Below, one piece after another: positions 39,473 through 49,180 of a stretch of DNA of 64,000 nt; position 1 is the stretch's first letter; each line of letters opens with the position of its first letter. The position numbers were made by a program, and so were the translations under genes. The stretch is taken from contig JBBCGL010000001.1 of NCBI GenBank assembly GCA_037200385.1, positions 2,619,418 through 2,683,417 on the forward strand, written 5' to 3'. Source of the stretch: Rhizomicrobium sp. (GTDB taxonomy: Bacteria; Pseudomonadota; Alphaproteobacteria; Micropepsales; Micropepsaceae). Under the pieces are notes generated by a model. That model was not told the origin of the DNA. It did not search any database and saw only the letters and a list, made by a program, of their open reading frames with translations.

Positions 39473-41911
39473 CTAGAAATCCGTGCCGACCGTGATGAAG
39501 CCCATGCGCGGCGCGATCGGGTAAGCCTGATAGCCGCCCGAGGCACCCGTCACCACCGCGGTGGAGACGCCGGTCGTATCGGTGAGGTTGGTCGCGTTCA
39601 CGCTGATCTTCAGGCGGTGCAGATAGTCGTTGTTCTCCAGATCGACCACATAGCTCGCCTCGAAACCGAGCAGGAAAGTGCTCGGCACCGACATGTCGTT
39701 GAGATAGGTGACGTAGCGCTTGCCGACGAGATCGCCGCTCACCTGCGCCTCGAATGCGTCCCAATTGGCCGCGAGCACGAACTTGTTGAGCCAGCGCGGC
39801 TGCAGCGGCACCGACTTGCCGGAGATCGCCACCGGGGTCAGCACGCCACCGACCACGGTGTTGAAGTCCGAGTCATAGGTCGACTGGTTGTAGGAGATCG
39901 CGTCATAGGCGCGGAAATGCTCGCCGAAATGCAGCGTCCCTTCGAGGTCGGCGCCGTCCATCGTCACGCCGCCCACATTCACCAGGATCGCGGGATTGGG
40001 GTTGATGAAGTTGTAGGTCGCAACGTTGAACAGCCGGTTCGAGAAATTCACGTGGTAGTAGTTGAGCTGGCCCTCGATACCGGTGATCGGTCCGAAATCC
40101 ACATCGCGATGCGAGCGCACGCCGATTTCGTAAGTCCAAGACGTTTCGGGATGGGCCGTCGCCTTGAAATCGTCGAAGGCCTGCTGGCTGCCCAGGCTCC
40201 ACGGCGACGCGCCGTAGAAATTGCTGCCTGCGGCATAGGGCACGAACTGCCGCATGTTCTTCTGGACGTTGACGAAGACCTGCTCGTTCTCGGTCGCATC
40301 CCACGTCGCGCCGACCTGCGGCAGGAACCAGTTGTCGGAAGTGATCGAGCCGGTCGGGAAATTGACCTGCGGGCTGGTGGCGGGGAGGCCGGCGGGATTG
40401 CCCGCCTGCAGGTTCTGCTGCTGGGTCACGACGCGGTTGCTGGCCGTCTGCAGGCTCGCCTTGACGCCGGCCTGGAGCAGCAGGCTCGGAAGGATCTGCC
40501 ACTGGTCCTGGAGGTGGAGCTGCAGGTCGTCGGTCTTCAGCGTCACGTAGTACTGCGTGAAGTTCGGATCGCGCGGCACGTCATAGGGCGTCAGGTCGTT
40601 GTTGTCGGCCGTGAAGGCGTACCAGCGGCGCGCGGTCGACGAGGCGTTGCGCTCGTACCAGACGCCGGCCTCGATCTGGTGATCGCCGAGCTGCCAGTTG
40701 AAGGTCGAACGCTCGCCGGCGCGGTTGATGCGGTATTCGGTGGTGCGCACCTCATAGCCGGTGCCGCCGAACACGGCGGCGATATTGTCCAGCGTTCCGG
40801 TGCTGGAGGTCGAGCCGCCCACGACGAGGCCCGGATAGTAGATGCCGAACAGGCCCGGCAGGCCCGCCTGGTTGATCGGGCCGGCGACGATGCCGCGGCC
40901 GGTGTCATGGTGGTAATAGGCCTGGTTGGACCACGTCATGTCGCTGTCGAGGGTCCAGTCGTATTGCAGATAGGCCAGCGCGTCCTCGCGCTGGGCGGCG
41001 CTGTCGTAGTTCGAGAAGTTGTTGCCCTGGGCGGCCGGCGGCGTACCGTGGGTGAGCGAGGCGACGGCAGCGGCATAGTCCGGGAACAGGAAGGGGCGGG
41101 TGTAGGGCGTGAAGGCGCCCGTGCCGCCGGCCTGGTTGCCATAGCCGGTGGCGTCTTCATTGGGCTCAACCTTGTACTGCCAGTCGGCGTAGAAGGTCAG
41201 CTTGCCGTTGCCGTCGGTGTGGACGAATTTCAAGTTCGCCTGGTCGGCCATCTGGTGGCCGTCGAAGTCCCAGGCCCGCGCGTCGTGGTGCAGATAGCTG
41301 ACATAGGCGGAATTGCCGTCGCCCATGTCGCCCGTGTCGAAGCGCGCGAAGGTGCGGCTGGTATAGAAGCTGCCCAGCGTCTCGCGCAGGTTGAAGTTGC
41401 GATAGTCGAGTGGATCGGAGGAGAAGGTCTCGATCGCGCCGCCGAGATTGCTGGTCGAAGCGACGCCGAGCGAGCCGGCACCCGACGACAGCGTCACATG
41501 GTCGACGTTCTCGCTGGCCAGCGCGCGGCTCGGCGAGAGGCCGTTGTAGTTGCCGTATTGCTGGTCGCCGAGGGGCACGCCGTCCATCGTGTAGCCGAGC
41601 TGCTGGGTCGTGAAGCCGTGGACGATGAGGGATTCGTTCTGCTCGTTGTTGCCCCAGGGATCGGACGTCTCGTAGACGACGCCGGGCAGGGTCTCGATCG
41701 CCTTGAGCGGGCTGAGGCCGGGCAGGACGCGCTGCGCCTGGGCACCGCTGATCTGGACGGCGGAGTGGGTCGTCTGCTCCGCGGTCACAATGACGGTTTC
41801 CACCGTCGTCGCATCGTCGGCCAGCGCCTGCGGCGCGGCTAGGACGGCGACGGACAGCGAGGTGCCGATATAGAGCGCGCGTTTCAGCGCGCCGCGCTTC
41901 GAGAGATTCAT
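39473..41911 (-). CDS. TonB-dependent outer-membrane receptor
   Basis: An 812-residue protein. The signal peptide (KRALYIGTSLSVAVLAAPQA) is followed by a TonB box-like region (ETVIVTAE), a plug domain (GVVYETSDPWGNNEQNESLI; GVPLGDQQYGNYNG) and a 22-strand barrel ending in GFITVGTDF. It imports an unknown ligand (iron complex, vitamin or oligosaccharide) through the outer membrane with TonB energy. ATG 41911 follows GTGGGGCAC. No periplasmic or permease genes are adjacent, and the substrate cannot be predicted. Confidence 0.93.
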   Translation of the reverse strand: MNLSKRGALKRALYIGTSLSVAVLAAPQALADDATTVETVIVTAEQTTHSAVQISGAQAQRVLPGLSPLKAIETLPGVVYETSDPWGNNEQNESLIVHGFTTQQLGYTMDGVPLGDQQYGNYNGLSPSRALASENVDHVTLSSGAGSLGVASTSNLGGAIETFSSDPLDYRNFNLRETLGSFYTSRTFARFDTGDMGDGNSAYVSYLHHDARAWDFDGHQMADQANLKFVHTDGNGKLTFYADWQYKVEPNEDATGYGNQAGGTGAFTPYTRPFLFPDYAAAVASLTHGTPPAAQGNNFSNYDSAAQREDALAYLQYDWTLDSDMTWSNQAYYHHDTGRGIVAGPINQAGLPGLFGIYYPGLVVGGSTSSTGTLDNIAAVFGGTGYEVRTTEYRINRAGERSTFNWQLGDHQIEAGVWYERNASSTARRWYAFTADNNDLTPYDVPRDPNFTQYYVTLKTDDLQLHLQDQWQILPSLLLQAGVKASLQTASNRVVTQQQNLQAGNPAGLPATSPQVNFPTGSITSDNWFLPQVGATWDATENEQVFVNVQKNMRQFVPYAAGSNFYGASPWSLGSQQAFDDFKATAHPETSWTYEIGVRSHRDVDFGPITGIEGQLNYYHVNFSNRLFNVATYNFINPNPAILVNVGGVTMDGADLEGTLHFGEHFRAYDAISYNQSTYDSDFNTVVGGVLTPVAISGKSVPLQPRWLNKFVLAANWDAFEAQVSGDLVGKRYVTYLNDMSVPSTFLLGFEASYVVDLENNDYLHRLKISVNATNLTDTTGVSTAVVTGASGGYQAYPIAPRMGFITVGTDF

Positions 41912-42095
41912 TGTGCCCCACTCATGTACAAAGCGGCGCACGGCGCGCCGGATCGGGGCGCTGGTAAGCGGCGCAAACTACGGATGGGCTACGGTTCGAT
42001 CAAGCTTTTGCAAATCGCGGCATCTCGTCTCGCGGCACTGCGAGCGCGGGGTCGCACATGCTCAAGACTTGGGCAGGAGCCGTCGAGGATGAAAA

Positions 42096-43208
42096 TCAGA
42101 ACTTGATTCTGGCGCGGCTCAGCAGCGATACGGCGTTGGCGCCGTTCTGGCCGGCATAGTTCATCTGGAACGACGCGTTGGTCTGCAGGGCCAGCGAACC
42201 ATCGAGGAAAGTCGTGATGTAGCCGATCTCGACATCGGTTTCGGACGATGCGCTGGCGCCTTCGAGCATGTGGTTGCGCGCGAAGAAGGACGCGCCGGTC
42301 ATGCCGGGCATGCTGACGAACTCGCTGTCGGAGCCGATTGCCGGGCGCGATACCGCGAAGCCGAGCGCGTCATTGCCGAACAGCCCGTTCTTGGCGATCG
42401 CGATGCCGTAGGAGCGGGTGCGCAGCGCATCGCCCGTCAATGCCGGCGCGACACCGGCCTTGAGGTCGAGCTGCGTGATGCCCTCGCTATAGGACGCCGT
42501 GGTCACCCAGCCATTGCCGAAGCGCAGGCGCGCCGACAGGCCCAGCGCCGTCGTGTCGGCCGCGGCGCCGGGCACCGGGACGTTGAGAATGCCGTCGCGC
42601 TCGGCCGTGCGCGACGCGGTGACGCCGAAGCTCGCCCAATTGGTGGCGTCCCAGGACAGTCCGGCGAGCGCCGAATCGGCGCTGCGCGCGGCATAGGGCA
42701 TCGGCGTGCCGGCAAGACGGGCGAGCGCACCCATCGCGTCGGGCGTGTAGGCCGGCTGGCCCGGCGAGAGACTGGCGAAGCCGGCGCTGACATGCAGGTC
42801 GCGGGTCAGCGAAGCCGTGATACCGGCGAATTCGCCGCCGGCGGCCAGCGAACTGTACGGCGCGCCGACAGCCGCGGAGGACAGGAAGAGTCCGTCGAGG
42901 CCATGCGTGGCCGTGGCGCCGGCAGGCGGGACACCTGCGCTGAGGTCCACCTTGTAGCCGACCTGAAGATCGACTCCGTCGAGCAATGCCACGCTTGTCG
43001 AAGCACTCTCGAACGCGGCAGCGCCAGGCGGCCCATAGGACACGGCGGAAGGGTTCAAGGGCTGGGCGAAGTCCAATGCCACGACGGTCGGGCTGTCGGC
43101 GGCAAGCGGCACAAAGGGCTGGGCAACGGGCACGGCGCCGCATGCGGCGCCCGCGAACACGAGCGATCCCGCGACAGCGCAGATCGCGCGGCGGACCGTA
43201 ACCTTCAT
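42096..43208 (-). CDS. Secreted beta-barrel-like protein of unknown function
   Basis: A 370-residue protein with a signal peptide (MKVTVRRAICAVAGSLVFAG) and a C-terminal half of alternating strands (RLRFGNGWVTTASYSEGITQ; SLALQTNASFQMNYAG) that ends in RARIKF, with the terminal Phe preferred by the outer-membrane assembly machinery. It resembles an outer-membrane porin- or autotransporter-type barrel, but no passenger domain is identified. It lies upstream of the TonB receptor gene on the same strand with a 184-bp gap. The 270 bp before its start is A/T-rich and likely holds its promoter. Confidence 0.6.
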   Translation of the reverse strand: MKVTVRRAICAVAGSLVFAGAACGAVPVAQPFVPLAADSPTVVALDFAQPLNPSAVSYGPPGAAAFESASTSVALLDGVDLQVGYKVDLSAGVPPAGATATHGLDGLFLSSAAVGAPYSSLAAGGEFAGITASLTRDLHVSAGFASLSPGQPAYTPDAMGALARLAGTPMPYAARSADSALAGLSWDATNWASFGVTASRTAERDGILNVPVPGAAADTTALGLSARLRFGNGWVTTASYSEGITQLDLKAGVAPALTGDALRTRSYGIAIAKNGLFGNDALGFAVSRPAIGSDSEFVSMPGMTGASFFARNHMLEGASASSETDVEIGYITTFLDGSLALQTNASFQMNYAGQNGANAVSLLSRARIKF

Positions 43209-43477
43209 GACACCTTCAATCCCACTCTGACCTTTCGGCCGTTGACCAACGTAACAGTGCTAACGCGCTTACTCCAGCAATCGCTGGGATTCAGCCGGCA
43301 TTTCCGCCCTTTTGCGCCGGATTTGTTGCACCTTGGTTACGCTGACGCTACTTATAACAGCGCAACAAAATTGCAAAAATTAGGTACATCCGGACTGGTA
43401 ATTGTTCCTCCAAAATCTCGGGATACCACTTTCGGTTCCGGTGGACCTCCCGGCCAGCACCCTCTATCTCAAATGGC

Positions 43478-44179
43478 ATGGACGAGACACCGATCAAGGC
43501 TGCAATCCTGCCCGTCACCCCTTACCAGCAGAATTGTTCCCTGGTGTGGTGTACGCGCACCAGGCGGGCCGCGGTCATCGACCCCGGCGGTGACCTGGAC
43601 CGGCTCAGGGACGCGCTCCGGGTCGAGCGGGTGACCTTGGACAAGATCCTGTTGACCCATGGGCACCTGGATCATGCGAGCGGCGCGGCCAAGCTGGCCC
43701 GAGAGTTCGGCGTACCGATCGAAGGGCCGCACCGCGACGACCAGTTCCTGCTCGACGAGCTGGGGCGCAACGCCAAGCGGCCGGGCTTCGCCGACGCCGA
43801 GAACTGCACTCCGACGCGCTGGCTAGAGGATGGCGATACGGTGACGGTTGGCGAGGCCGAGCTGGGCGTGCGGCACTGCCCCGGGCATACACCGGGGCAC
43901 GTCGTGTTCTTCCATGCGGGCGCCAAGGTGGCGTTCGTCGGCGATGTGCTGTTCGCCGGGTCGGTCGGGCGGACGGATTTCCCGCGCGGCAATCACCAGC
44001 AGCTCGTCGAATCGATCACCGGGCGGCTATGGCCCCTGGGCGACGACATGCAGTTCGTGCCGGGGCACGGCCAGATGTCGACCTTCGGCTGGGAGCGGAA
44101 GACCAATCCTTATGTCTGCGACCTGGCGCTGGGGATCACGCGCGAACTGGAAGCGAACGCGCCGAGAAGGCCTTATTAG
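43478..44179 (+). CDS. MBL-fold hydrolase, glyoxalase-II-like (YcbL type)
   Basis: A 233-residue metallo-beta-lactamase fold protein. The metal-site motif THGHLDHASG is followed by CPGHTPGHV, VGDVLFAGSVGRTDFP and a final PGHG. The overall length and GSVGRTD motif match the YcbL/type I glyoxalase-II-like group, thought to hydrolyse S-lactoylglutathione or a related thioester. The ATG at 43478 lacks a strong ribosome site. The gene is convergent with the enoyl-CoA hydratase gene (45 bp apart). Confidence 0.92.
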   Translation: MDETPIKAAILPVTPYQQNCSLVWCTRTRRAAVIDPGGDLDRLRDALRVERVTLDKILLTHGHLDHASGAAKLAREFGVPIEGPHRDDQFLLDELGRNAKRPGFADAENCTPTRWLEDGDTVTVGEAELGVRHCPGHTPGHVVFFHAGAKVAFVGDVLFAGSVGRTDFPRGNHQQLVESITGRLWPLGDDMQFVPGHGQMSTFGWERKTNPYVCDLALGITRELEANAPRRPY

Positions 44180-44224
44180 ACGAATTGGCACGCGGAGGCG
44201 GCTTCGCACATGCGCGTGAACCTT

Positions 44225-45091
44225 TCACCGTGGCGCAGGCTTGTAGCTTTTGGGCCAACCGGCGCTGACCTTGCCGGGGAAGTTCGGCCGGCGTTTTTCG
44301 AGAAAGGCCGCGACGCCTTCCTTCACGTCGCCGCCGCCGCCGAGCTCGACGCTGAGCGGACCATCCATCGCGATCGCCCCGAAGGGCGTGGGCTGCGCCG
44401 AATACTGCCAGAGCATATGGCGCGTCAGCGCGACGGAAACCGGCGCGGTGTTTTCGACGATCTCGGCGGCGATGACGCGGGCGCGCGGCAGGAGCTGGTC
44501 CGGCGCGAGGACTTCGCTGACGAGGCCGCCCTGCTTCGCCTCGTCGGCGCCGAAGACGCGGCCCGAGAGGCACCAGCGCAAAGCCTGATCGAGGCCCACC
44601 AGACGCGGCAGGAACCAGGCGCTGCCCGCTTCGGGCACCAGGCCGCGGCGCGCGAAGACGAAGCCGAACTTCGCTTCGCTCGACGCGATGCGGACGTCCA
44701 TCGGCAGCGCCAGCGTGATGCCGACGCCAACCGCCGGGCCGTTGATCGCCGCGATGGAGGGTTTGCGGCAATTGTAGATGGCTTCGATGAAGCCGACTCT
44801 CTTCCTTTGGCCCACCGCTTCGCTGCTTGAGGCCTGGTTGAACATCGCGGCGTTGCCGCTCTTTGTGTCGAAGGCGTTGGCGCCGCCCGAGATGTCGGCG
44901 CCGGCGCAGAAGCCGCGGCCCGCGCCGGTGACGATGATCACGCGCACGGCGTCGTCCGCGTCGGCGGCGCGGAACGCCTCTTCAAGCTCGATGCCCATGG
45001 TCGCGGTGTAGGCGTTGAGCTTGTCGGGACGGTTCAGCGTGATGGTCGCGATGCTGTCCGCGACGGCGTAGGTGATGTGCTCGTAGGTCAT
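44225..45091 (-). CDS. Enoyl-CoA hydratase/isomerase (crotonase family)
   Basis: A 288-residue enzyme. The oxyanion-hole motifs are GRGFCAGADISGG near residue 60 and NGPAVGVGITLAL near 118, with the acidic position in RRGLVPEAGSAW. Such enzymes add water to or isomerise enoyl-CoA in beta-oxidation or related pathways. A 30-residue C-terminal tail follows the fold. It is read in the same direction as the SDR gene at 45200, which lies upstream, separated by a palindromic terminator. Confidence 0.92.
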   Translation of the reverse strand: MTYEHITYAVADSIATITLNRPDKLNAYTATMGIELEEAFRAADADDAVRVIIVTGAGRGFCAGADISGGANAFDTKSGNAAMFNQASSSEAVGQRKRVGFIEAIYNCRKPSIAAINGPAVGVGITLALPMDVRIASSEAKFGFVFARRGLVPEAGSAWFLPRLVGLDQALRWCLSGRVFGADEAKQGGLVSEVLAPDQLLPRARVIAAEIVENTAPVSVALTRHMLWQYSAQPTPFGAIAMDGPLSVELGGGGDVKEGVAAFLEKRRPNFPGKVSAGWPKSYKPAPR

Positions 45092-45170
45092 CGAAGGCCT
45101 CCCGTTTTGCCGGCAAGGTTAGACCTGTGAGCACGGGAGGGAAGCGTGACGTGGCGGCAGCAAGCGACGT

Positions 45171-45198
45171 TTCACCTCCCCGAATTCGGGGAGGTGAA
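45171..45198. terminator. Perfect 28-bp palindrome after the SDR gene
   Basis: TTCACCTCCCCGAA (45171-45184) is followed directly by its reverse complement (45185-45198). It begins two bases after the SDR stop on the minus strand and would fold to a very strong RNA hairpin. There is no T-run. It belongs with the other CTCCCC hairpins in this window. Confidence 0.6.
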
Positions 45199-45199
45199 T

Positions 45200-46114
45200 C
45201 TAAGCGAACGCCGTACCGGTCAGCTTCTCCGACATCGCCCAGAGGCGCGCGGCGTCGGCGAGGTTCTTGGCGCGCGGCGGGACGCGGGCCTCGGCGGGGG
45301 CGCCGATGAGCTCGAACAGGCCGTCGGGGCCGTAATAACCGGCAGGCTTGGCGCGCGGCGACGTCGCGCCGAACAGCTGCGGCAGAGCGCCGGCGGCCGG
45401 CGAATGCGCCAGCACCTTGCCGAGAACGGTGCTGAGCCCGCCCATGAATCCGACGCGGCCGGGGCCGTTGGGGATGAGCTCGGTCAGCGCGTAGCCGGGG
45501 TGGGCGCCGTTGACCATCAGTTTCCAGCCCTGCGCGCCGCTGCGGCGCTGCAGCTCGAACAGGAAGAGGAGATTGGCGAGTTTGGATTGGCAATAGGCGG
45601 CCCAGGGGCTGTAGCCCTTGGCAAATTGCAGGTCGTCGAAGCGCATCTTGCCGTTGCGCGCGGCGGAGCTGCTGACGATGGTGACGCGCGGGGCGGGCGC
45701 GGCGCGCAGCAGCGGCAGAAGCTGCGCCGTCAGCGCAAAATGGCCCAGATGATTGGTGCCGAACTGCAGCTCGAAGCCGTCGGCGGTGGTCCGCCGCGCG
45801 GGCAGCGCCATGACGCCGGCATTGTTGACCAAAAGATCGAGCGGCGTGGCGCGGGCGCGCATGCGCTGCGCGAAGGCGGCGATGGATGCGAGGCTGGCGA
45901 GGTCGAGATCCTCGAAGACGATCTTCGCCGCCGGGACCTGGCCGCGGATCCTGGCGACGGATTCATCGCCCTTGGCCTGGCTGCGGCCGGCGAGCACAAC
46001 ATCCGCGCCGCGACGGGCCAGCTCCAGCGCGGTTTCATAGCCGAGGCCGCCCGTACCGGTGACGATAGCGGCTTTGCCGGTCTGGTCGGGGATGTCGGCG
46101 GCGGTCCAGGGCAT
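45200..46114 (-). CDS. Short-chain dehydrogenase/reductase
   Basis: A 304-residue Rossmann enzyme with [18 protein letters not shown] near residue 18 (the usual second glycine position reads Gly-Thr-Gly), NNAGVMALP, the Ser in VSSSAARN and the active-site YCQSKLAN. The layout resembles retinol-dehydrogenase-like and light-dependent-protochlorophyllide-reductase-like SDRs. ATG 46114 follows GAGGACG. The divergent TetR gene and the palindromes in its promoter suggest repression by that TetR and induction by its substrate. Confidence 0.9.
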   Translation of the reverse strand: MPWTAADIPDQTGKAAIVTGTGGLGYETALELARRGADVVLAGRSQAKGDESVARIRGQVPAAKIVFEDLDLASLASIAAFAQRMRARATPLDLLVNNAGVMALPARRTTADGFELQFGTNHLGHFALTAQLLPLLRAAPAPRVTIVSSSAARNGKMRFDDLQFAKGYSPWAAYCQSKLANLLFLFELQRRSGAQGWKLMVNGAHPGYALTELIPNGPGRVGFMGGLSTVLGKVLAHSPAAGALPQLFGATSPRAKPAGYYGPDGLFELIGAPAEARVPPRAKNLADAARLWAMSEKLTGTAFA

Positions 46115-46146
46115 GGGGGCGTCCTCTTCGGTGCGAGGATGATATG

Positions 46147-46167
46147 TGCACTGAGTGCAATATTGCA
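46147..46167 (-). promoter_or_regulatory. Overlapping palindromic operators in the SDR promoter
   Basis: TGCACT-G-AGTGCA (46147-46159) and TGCAATATTGCA (46156-46167) are two perfect palindromes sharing four bases. On the minus strand they sit in the spacer of a likely promoter, TTGCAA-18-TATCAT, 30-45 bases before the SDR start. The divergent TetR gene (46355) is the obvious candidate ligand-responsive repressor. Confidence 0.6.
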
Positions 46168-46187
46168 AGGGGTGCAACATCCACGGC

Positions 46188-46343
46188 GTCATGGCCCGCG
46201 CCCTTCGACGCCGCCTGCGGCGTCGCTCAGGATGACGTGCGGCCACCCGGTCGATACCTCTCCGCCGTCGAAACTCGCTCGCCGTTCCTCTTGCGGCATC
46301 GTAGGCGCGTCACCTGGGTGGCCCGCAGTCGCGGGCCATGACA
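46188..46343. repeat. Palindromic intergenic repeat with a TGTCAT half-element
   Basis: GTCATGGCCCGCG (46188-46200) is the exact reverse complement of 46330-46342. Inside, CGACGCCG-CCTG-CGGCGTCG (46206-46225) is a perfect hairpin. The right end read on the minus strand (46343 to 46311) is TGTCAT, a GGCCCGC-GACT-GCGGGCC hairpin, then ACCCAGGTG, the same layout as the elements at 51.1 and 53.5 kb. No gene is contained. Confidence 0.6.
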
Positions 46344-46354
46344 TGCTGTGTGTG

Positions 46355-46945
46355 ATGGCGAAGAGCGACGCAAAATCGTCCGGCCTGCGGGCACGCAAGC
46401 AGGCTGAAACCCGTGCCCGGCTCACCGAAATGGCGCTGCGTCTGTTCGTGGCCAAGGGGTTCGATGCGGTCACGCTGGACGAGATCGCCGAAGCGGCGGG
46501 GATTTCGCGGCGGACGTTCTTTCACTATTTCGAATCCAAGGAGGACCTGGCCTTCGCCTGGCTCGACGCCTCGACCGACGCGATGGTGGCGGCAGTGGCG
46601 ATGCAGCCGAAGGGGCTGTCGCTGCTCGACATGGCGACGAACGCCATCCTCTCCTGCCTCGGCACGCCGCTGCCGCGCGCCGAAGCTTTCGCGCTGGCGC
46701 GGCTGGTGAACGAGACGCCGGCGCTGCGGGGCCGCAGCCAGATGAAATACGAGCGGCTGGAGCGGGCGCTGGCCGACGCGTTGACGGAGCGGAAGGGGCT
46801 GCGACAAGGCGACCTCAAGGCGCGGCTGGCGGCGATGACCGCGGCGGGCACGCTGCGCGTCGCGTCGCAGCGCTGGTACGAGAGCGGCGGCAAGGAAGAG
46901 ATGGCGGGATTTGCCCGGCGGGTGGTGAAAGCGCTGGGGGGATAG
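46355..46945 (+). CDS. TetR family transcriptional regulator
   Basis: A 196-residue regulator. The N-terminal helix-turn-helix (ALRLFVAKGFDAVTLDEIAE, AAGISRRTFFHYFESKEDL) is canonical TetR, followed by a helical ligand-binding domain. ATG 46355 is used; ATG 46343 is in frame and adds four residues. It is divergent from the SDR gene at 45200-46114, and palindromes in between are likely operators. A CTCCCC hairpin follows the stop. Confidence 0.92.
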   Translation: MAKSDAKSSGLRARKQAETRARLTEMALRLFVAKGFDAVTLDEIAEAAGISRRTFFHYFESKEDLAFAWLDASTDAMVAAVAMQPKGLSLLDMATNAILSCLGTPLPRAEAFALARLVNETPALRGRSQMKYERLERALADALTERKGLRQGDLKARLAAMTAAGTLRVASQRWYESGGKEEMAGFARRVVKALGG

Positions 46946-46946
46946 C

Positions 46947-46977
46947 TTTCCTCCCCCGTTGTTACGGGGGGAGGAAA
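46947..46977. terminator. CTCCCCC/GGGGGAG hairpin after the TetR gene
   Basis: TTTCCTCCCCC (46947-46957) pairs perfectly with GGGGGAGGAAA (46967-46977) across a 9-base loop. It begins right after the TetR stop. No T-run follows, but position and stability suggest a transcription stop. Confidence 0.5.
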
Positions 46978-47056
46978 AGATGCGACTCGACTTCGTTCTG
47001 CTCACCTGATTTTTTGTCGGCCGCATCGCCAATCAAGAAACCACCGGGAGCCCGCC

Positions 47057-49141
47057 ATGACCGCCATCAACCCCGTCACCGATTTTTCCAAGGAAGGCGA
47101 GATCGGCGTCATCACGCTCAACTCGCCGCCGGTCAATGCGCTGTCGGCCGGGGTGCGCGACGGGCTTCATGAAGGGTTCAAGGCGGCGATCGCCGACCCG
47201 GACGTGAAAGCCATCGTGCTGATCTGCGAGGGGCGCACCTTCATCGCGGGCGCCGACATCTCCGAATTCGCGGGCGGCATGAAGGGCGCGTCGCTGTTCG
47301 ACGTGCAGACCATGATGGAAGACAGCCCCAAGCCGGTGATCGCGGCGATCCACGGCACGGCGCTGGGCGGCGGACTCGAGGTCGCGCTGTGCGCGCATTA
47401 CCGCGTCGCGGTGCCGAGCGCGAAGTGCGGCTTGCCGGAGGTGAATCTGGGCCTGCTGCCCGGCGCCGGCGGGACGCAGCGCCTGCCGCGCATCACCGGC
47501 GCCGAGAAGGCGCTCGAGATGGTGACCAGCGGGCAGCACGTTCCCGCCAAGGAATGCCTCGCCATGGGGCTGGTCGATGAGATCGTGCCAGAAGGCGAAC
47601 TGAAGGCCGGCGCCATCGCCTTCGCGAAGAAGGTCGTGGCGGAGAAGAAGCCGCTGGTGAAGGTACGCGACAACGACGCCAAGCTGGCGGCGGCCAAGGG
47701 CCATCCCGAGATCTTCGCGAATTTCCGCAAGGCCAATGCGCGCAAATTCCGCGGCTTCAAGGCGCCCGAGGCCAACATCCAGTGCATCGAGGCCGCGGTG
47801 AACCTGCCCTTCGAGGAGGGCATGAAGGTCGAGCGCAAGCTGTTCGGCGAGGTGATGATGAGCTCGCAATCGGCGGCCCAGCGCTATTACTTCTTCGCCG
47901 AACGCCTCGCCAACAAGATCCCGGACGTGCCGGACGACACCAAGCTGATCCCGATCAAGAAGGTCGGCATCATCGGCGCGGGCACGATGGGCGGCGGCAT
48001 CGCAATGAACTTCGTCAATGCCGGCATCCCGGTCACCATCGTCGAGGTCAAGCAGGACGCGCTGGACCGCGGCCTGAAGGTCGTGCGCGGCAATTACGAG
48101 CGCAGCGCCAAGAACGGCCGCTTCCCGATGGAGGAGGTCGACAAGCGCATGGCGATGTTCGGCAGCTCACTCGACATGGCGGCGCTGGCGGATTGCGACC
48201 TCGTGATCGAGGCGGTGTTCGAGCGGATGGACATCAAGAAGGACATCTTCACCAAGCTCGATGCCATCGTGAAACAGGGTGCGATCCTGGCGACCAACAC
48301 GTCGGGCCTCAACATCGACGAGATCGCGTCGGTCACAAAACGCCCGGAATTCGTCATCGGCCTGCACTTCTTCTCGCCGGCCAATGTGATGAAGCTGCTC
48401 GAGATCGTGCGCGCGGATCATACGTCGAAGGAGGTCATCGCGACCTCGATGAAGCTCGCCAAGACCATCGGCAAGATCGCGGTGCTGGTGGGCGTGTGCC
48501 CGGGCTTCGTGGGCAACCGCATCCTGGGGGCGCGCGGGCGCGAGGCGCAGAAGATGGTGCTGGAAGGCGCGATGCCGTGGGACGTCGACCGCGTGCTCTA
48601 CGATTTCGGCTTCCCGATGGGGCCCTTTGCCATGTCGGACCTTGCCGGCCTCGACATCGGCTGGGTGAAGGAGAAAAGCCACGGCGAGACGATCCGCGAC
48701 GTGCTGTGCGAGGCGGACCGCCGCGGCCAGAAGACCGGCGCGGGCTATTACGACTACGACCCCGAGACGCGCGCCGCCAAGCCGAGCGCGGTGACCGAGA
48801 AGATCATCCACGACTTCGTGGCGAAGAGCGGCAAGAACCCGCGCAACATCCCGGACGACGAGATCCTGGAGCGCTGCATCTACCCGATGATCAACGAAGG
48901 CGCGAAGATCCTCGAGGAGAAGAAGGCGATCCGGCCGAGCGACATCGACGTCGTGTGGGTCAACGGTTACGGCTGGCCGGTCTATCGCGGCGGCCCGATG
49001 CACTACGCGGACTCGATCGGTCTCGACAAGGTGCTGGCGAAGCTGAAGGAGTTCCAGGCGACGATGGGCGACACGTTCAAGCCCGCCGCGCTGCTGGAGA
49101 CGTTGGCCGCCGAGGGTAAGAAGTTTGCGGACCTGCGGTAA
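47057..49141 (+). CDS. Multifunctional beta-oxidation enzyme: enoyl-CoA hydratase / 3-hydroxyacyl-CoA dehydrogenase (FadJ/FadB type)
   Basis: A 694-residue two-part enzyme. Residues 1 to ~190 are a crotonase domain ([35 protein letters not shown]). From about residue 300 comes the NAD-binding 3-hydroxyacyl-CoA dehydrogenase ([36 protein letters not shown] with the catalytic His) and two C-terminal helical domains ([15 protein letters not shown]). It performs two successive beta-oxidation steps. At 694 residues it is slightly shorter than E. coli FadB/FadJ. No thiolase gene is adjacent. Confidence 0.94.
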   Translation: MTAINPVTDFSKEGEIGVITLNSPPVNALSAGVRDGLHEGFKAAIADPDVKAIVLICEGRTFIAGADISEFAGGMKGASLFDVQTMMEDSPKPVIAAIHGTALGGGLEVALCAHYRVAVPSAKCGLPEVNLGLLPGAGGTQRLPRITGAEKALEMVTSGQHVPAKECLAMGLVDEIVPEGELKAGAIAFAKKVVAEKKPLVKVRDNDAKLAAAKGHPEIFANFRKANARKFRGFKAPEANIQCIEAAVNLPFEEGMKVERKLFGEVMMSSQSAAQRYYFFAERLANKIPDVPDDTKLIPIKKVGIIGAGTMGGGIAMNFVNAGIPVTIVEVKQDALDRGLKVVRGNYERSAKNGRFPMEEVDKRMAMFGSSLDMAALADCDLVIEAVFERMDIKKDIFTKLDAIVKQGAILATNTSGLNIDEIASVTKRPEFVIGLHFFSPANVMKLLEIVRADHTSKEVIATSMKLAKTIGKIAVLVGVCPGFVGNRILGARGREAQKMVLEGAMPWDVDRVLYDFGFPMGPFAMSDLAGLDIGWVKEKSHGETIRDVLCEADRRGQKTGAGYYDYDPETRAAKPSAVTEKIIHDFVAKSGKNPRNIPDDEILERCIYPMINEGAKILEEKKAIRPSDIDVVWVNGYGWPVYRGGPMHYADSIGLDKVLAKLKEFQATMGDTFKPAALLETLAAEGKKFADLR

Positions 49142-49150
49142 CCGAACGGC

Positions 49151-49173
49151 GCCCTCCCCCCGCCGGGAAGGGC
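49151..49173. terminator. Weak GC hairpin after the beta-oxidation gene
   Basis: GCCCT (49151-49155) pairs with AGGGC (49169-49173) and CCC with GGG inside. It lies 10 bases after the stop at 49141 and just before the convergent ExbD stop at 49181. It resembles the other CCTCCCC-type hairpins, more degenerate. Confidence 0.35.
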
Positions 49174-49180
49174 TCCTCGT

